Shown here: piece by piece, positions 57,001 through 58,215 of the stretch
Layout: every line of letters starts with the position of its first letter
Position numbering within the stretch: the first letter of the stretch is position 1
IMG/VR virus record: IMGVR_UViG_3300042869_000303
Span: 1-58,215 of that record
Strand: one strand, 5' to 3'
DNA length: 58,215 nucleotides
Origin: a virus
Notes under the pieces: model-generated
Seen by the model: only the letters and a program-made list of their open reading frames with translations
Told to the model about the DNA's origin: nothing
The model's database searches: none
Made by a program: the position numbers and the translations under genes

Positions 57001-58215
57001 CAATACAACAGGAAGAGATAATACAGCTAGTGGTAATCAATCATTATTTTCAAATTCAACAGGAAGAGACAATACAGCTAATGGTTTTCAATCATTGTTT
57101 ACAAATGGTATAGGAATATTAAACACAGCAGTTGGTTCTCAAGCATTATTTGCTAACACATCGGGAAATAATAACACAGCAATAGGTGTTGCCGCAGGTT
57201 ATTTAACAGGAGTTAATGCTAATACAACAGGTAATAATAACATATTTATAGGTGTTAATAGTTTAGGGGTAAGTTCAACAGAGTCTAATAGAACATGGAT
57301 AGGCAATAGTTCTACTAGCTCTACTTGGTTAGGTGGTAATTTGTTGTTAGGCACAACTACAGACTCAGGTCAGAAGTTACAAGTAACAGGAACGGCTATA
57401 ATATCAAGCACTACAACATTAAGCTCATTATCAGGTACAGGCTCTAGGATGGTGGTGGCTGACGCTACAGGTGTACTCTCAACCACAGCAATACCTAGTT
57501 TTACAATAACAGCATCAGCAATAGGAGGCGCTCCTAATGCTGAAGGTATTACTATATCAGGCACTAACTTAACATTAGAGCCTGCAGATGAAAATTTTGG
57601 AGGTGTTGTTACAACAGGTAATCAGAATTTCAATGGAAAAAAATATTTTTGGAACTCTATATATGTAGTTGATTCAGGAAATCTTCCCACTGTATCAATT
57701 GCGAATACAGGAATAACATTTGAAAATACAACATCAGGAGTTACTACTATAAATTCTACAAATCTTACAGGAATACAATCACTTGAATTACCTGATGCTA
57801 GTGGAACTTTTGCTTTAAGTATTAATAGTCTTTCTGCTGATGCACTAGGGAGTATTACACTTACTGCAGGAGATGTTGGAGCAGAACCTGCACTTGGCAA
57901 TCCATCTGTCAGCGGTTATGTGTTATCGTCTACAACAGCAGGTGTTAGGAGTTGGGTGGCAGCAGGGGGTAGTGGAATTACTTCTATAAATACCCTAACA
58001 GGTGCTTCGCAAACAATAGTTGCAGGGACAAGTGGAACTGATTTTGCTGTTAGTTCTACAGGTACTACACATACATTAAATCTTCCTACAGCATCTGCAG
58101 CTAATAGGGGCGCTTTAAGCTCTGCTGATTGGACTACGTTTAACAACAAGCAAAACGCAGTATCACTTACAACTACAGGAACAAGTGGAGCAGCTACATT
58201 CAATCCAACGACAGG
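54068..58215 (+). CDS. Large modular tail fibre, 3' end beyond the window (partial)
   Basis: A TTG at 54068, directly behind an in-frame TAA, starts [10 protein letters not shown], which matches MSKISTYTNA of the protein at 642, so it is the likely start. At least 1382 residues are visible and the frame is open to the edge. Repeated elements include [10 protein letters not shown]...[12 protein letters not shown] (near 54790 and 56640), ALxxNTTGxxNxAIG head-type repeats in two blocks (about 55010-55400 and 56930-57240), GNLLLG..., and [12 protein letters not shown] twice. Two similar modules ~1.8 kb apart indicate duplication. It is the receptor-binding fibre; a self-cleaving C-terminal chaperone may follow outside the window. 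Confidence 0.85.
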   Translation, partial: MAKISTYVIDGTIVDGDKVIGSDANNALVTKNYTVGDLVNYFAASIGNNFLVPYNFATQDVNLGLFSLSANNLSLTGTISLSGSQGLPGQVPISNGPGNDTTWGYYVGTQTLQGVLDLGYIATEAILLNNINSRIILDTKNIDGPTAVRVTNKLPYNNAAIYASDTIHLESNQFAYSQDINIDRTVYGLSGNTVTLKTGQYNNQDLILPGVGGALLVSVNGIFGDLSGNVIVPSDIPTLTSGSVLFSDGTTIAEDNANFFWDDTNNRLGIGNNTPLYPLDVTGTIRGSSDAIINGATIGLGSGNISSNIAFGSSALSSNTTGYSNVAIGSSAMRLNTTGRTNLAVGGLALEKNIIGFGNIAIGAYALQENLSNYNTALGYTALYKNTTGNYNSAIGFGSLQRNTTGSSNTAFGSLALINSTTGSFNAAFGNFVLYYILSGSNNSAIGSYAGSYVSDGISQLTSADNSIFIGYYTKALANGQTNQIVIGHSEIGLGSNTTIIGNASTVTTALRGNLLLGSTVDTGGILQVTGTANISSTVTLGSLSGVGTRVVVADALGVLSTTAISSGTVTSVGLSMPVAFTVTNSPVTSAGTLTVTGAGTASQYIRGDGQLANFPSSGGSGSSVAYYLNGSVSQGTFGGDAYYELSRTPVLSAGTNFTRTSGAGDGYIASFISDAGDPSLLSIPAGNWTLEFYFSASAIGGAPRFYGELYKVDSSNVFTLIASESATPEFITNGTAIDQYFTSISVPQTTLLVTDRIAIRIYVIPTTRDITLHTENTTLSEVLTTFSTGLTALNGLTEQVQFLAVGTSGTDFAINSTSATHTFNLPTASAANRGALSSTDWSTFNGKFTLPSLTAGSVLFSNGTTITQDNANLFWDDTNNRLGIGTATPSTALQVNGAATATSLIVNTSGQGRTITTFYGAGSDGNNIFIGGGGLSSGTGGGASVLGSNNTSFGTEALLINTTGYYGTAIGWRALYSNTTGRDNTASGNQSLFSNSTGRDNTANGFQSLFTNGIGILNTAVGSQALFANTSGNNNTAIGVAAGYLTGVNANTTGNNNIFIGVNSLGVSSTESNRTWIGNSSTSSTWLGGNLLLGTTTDSGQKLQVTGTAIISSTTTLSSLSGTGSRMVVADATGVLSTTAIPSFTITASAIGGAPNAEGITISGTNLTLEPADENFGGVVTTGNQNFNGKKYFWNSIYVVDSGNLPTVSIANTGITFENTTSGVTTINSTNLTGIQSLELPDASGTFALSINSLSADALGSITLTAGDVGAEPALGNPSVSGYVLSSTTAGVRSWVAAGGSGITSINTLTGASQTIVAGTSGTDFAVSSTGTTHTLNLPTASAANRGALSSADWTTFNNKQNAVSLTTTGTSGAATFNPTT

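Noticed and set aside
56880-57113. 77-residue plus-strand frame in the fibre region
   Set aside because: It is an alternative frame of the NTTG-type repeats in the tail fibre; periodicity comes from the real frame.
1-58215. Integrase, lysogeny repressor, RNA polymerase and DNA polymerase genes
   Set aside because: None is recognisable. Lysogeny is therefore not supported, though genes could lie outside the window.

Overview
The window is a slice of a double-stranded DNA tailed phage that very probably infects a member of the Bacteroidota. Evidence for the host: low GC, almost no Shine-Dalgarno sequences, several promoters of the Bacteroidota type (TAnnTTTG, in three cases with an upstream TTTG 19-21 bases away), and a VirE-N/BT4734-like primase. 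The virion genes look like those of a short-tailed phage. The tail-tube-like and very large muzzle-like proteins recall crAss-like phages, but no giant RNA polymerase, DNA polymerase or integrase is visible. Both ends cut through the genome: the tail-fibre gene runs off the right edge, and the first gene's frame is open to the left edge.

Layout. 60-2433 (+): candidate spanin, a short protein sharing the tail-fibre anchor, a tandem GroES-like protein, a 2OG-Fe(II) oxygenase and a small-terminase candidate. 2372-12494 (+): large terminase, portal, scaffold candidate, major capsid protein and head-tail proteins. 12496-18695 (+): muzzle-like protein and two further tail proteins. 18715-31352 (+): GNAT-like enzyme, then three consecutive ejection-type proteins ending in a 3384-residue multidomain protein. 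31349-46526 (-): the early/replication block, with small nucleases, two DnaA domain-IV-like proteins, SF2 helicase, primase-helicase, an SSB-like protein, a tRNA-like element, an exonuclease/annealase pair, and about 18 small accessory genes including an M20-type peptidase and four tiny membrane or lipoprotein genes. 46527-47207: the main divergent control region, with DnaA boxes and palindromic repeats. 47208-49635 (+): a small gene, then groEL and groES. 49601-50044 (-): a winged-helix protein. 50101-52260 (+): ten tiny, mostly basic genes. 52353-58215 (+): small virion protein, holin-like protein, M15 endolysin and the tail fibre.

How it fits together. Leftward transcription makes the replication and recombination set, and the DnaA-like proteins may act at the DnaA boxes near 46.6 kb. 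Rightward transcription makes the chaperonin pair (probably for folding capsid or tail proteins), the virion, the ejection proteins and the lysis set (holin-like, endolysin, candidate u-spanin). The most unusual points are the DnaA-box/palindrome region, the DnaA-domain-only proteins, the chaperonin set with an extra double GroES-like protein, the giant multidomain ejection protein, a recurring AAATCAAATCAA-type leader just before start codons, and a layer of microproteins below usual length cut-offs. All functions are read from sequence motifs; no database search was possible.
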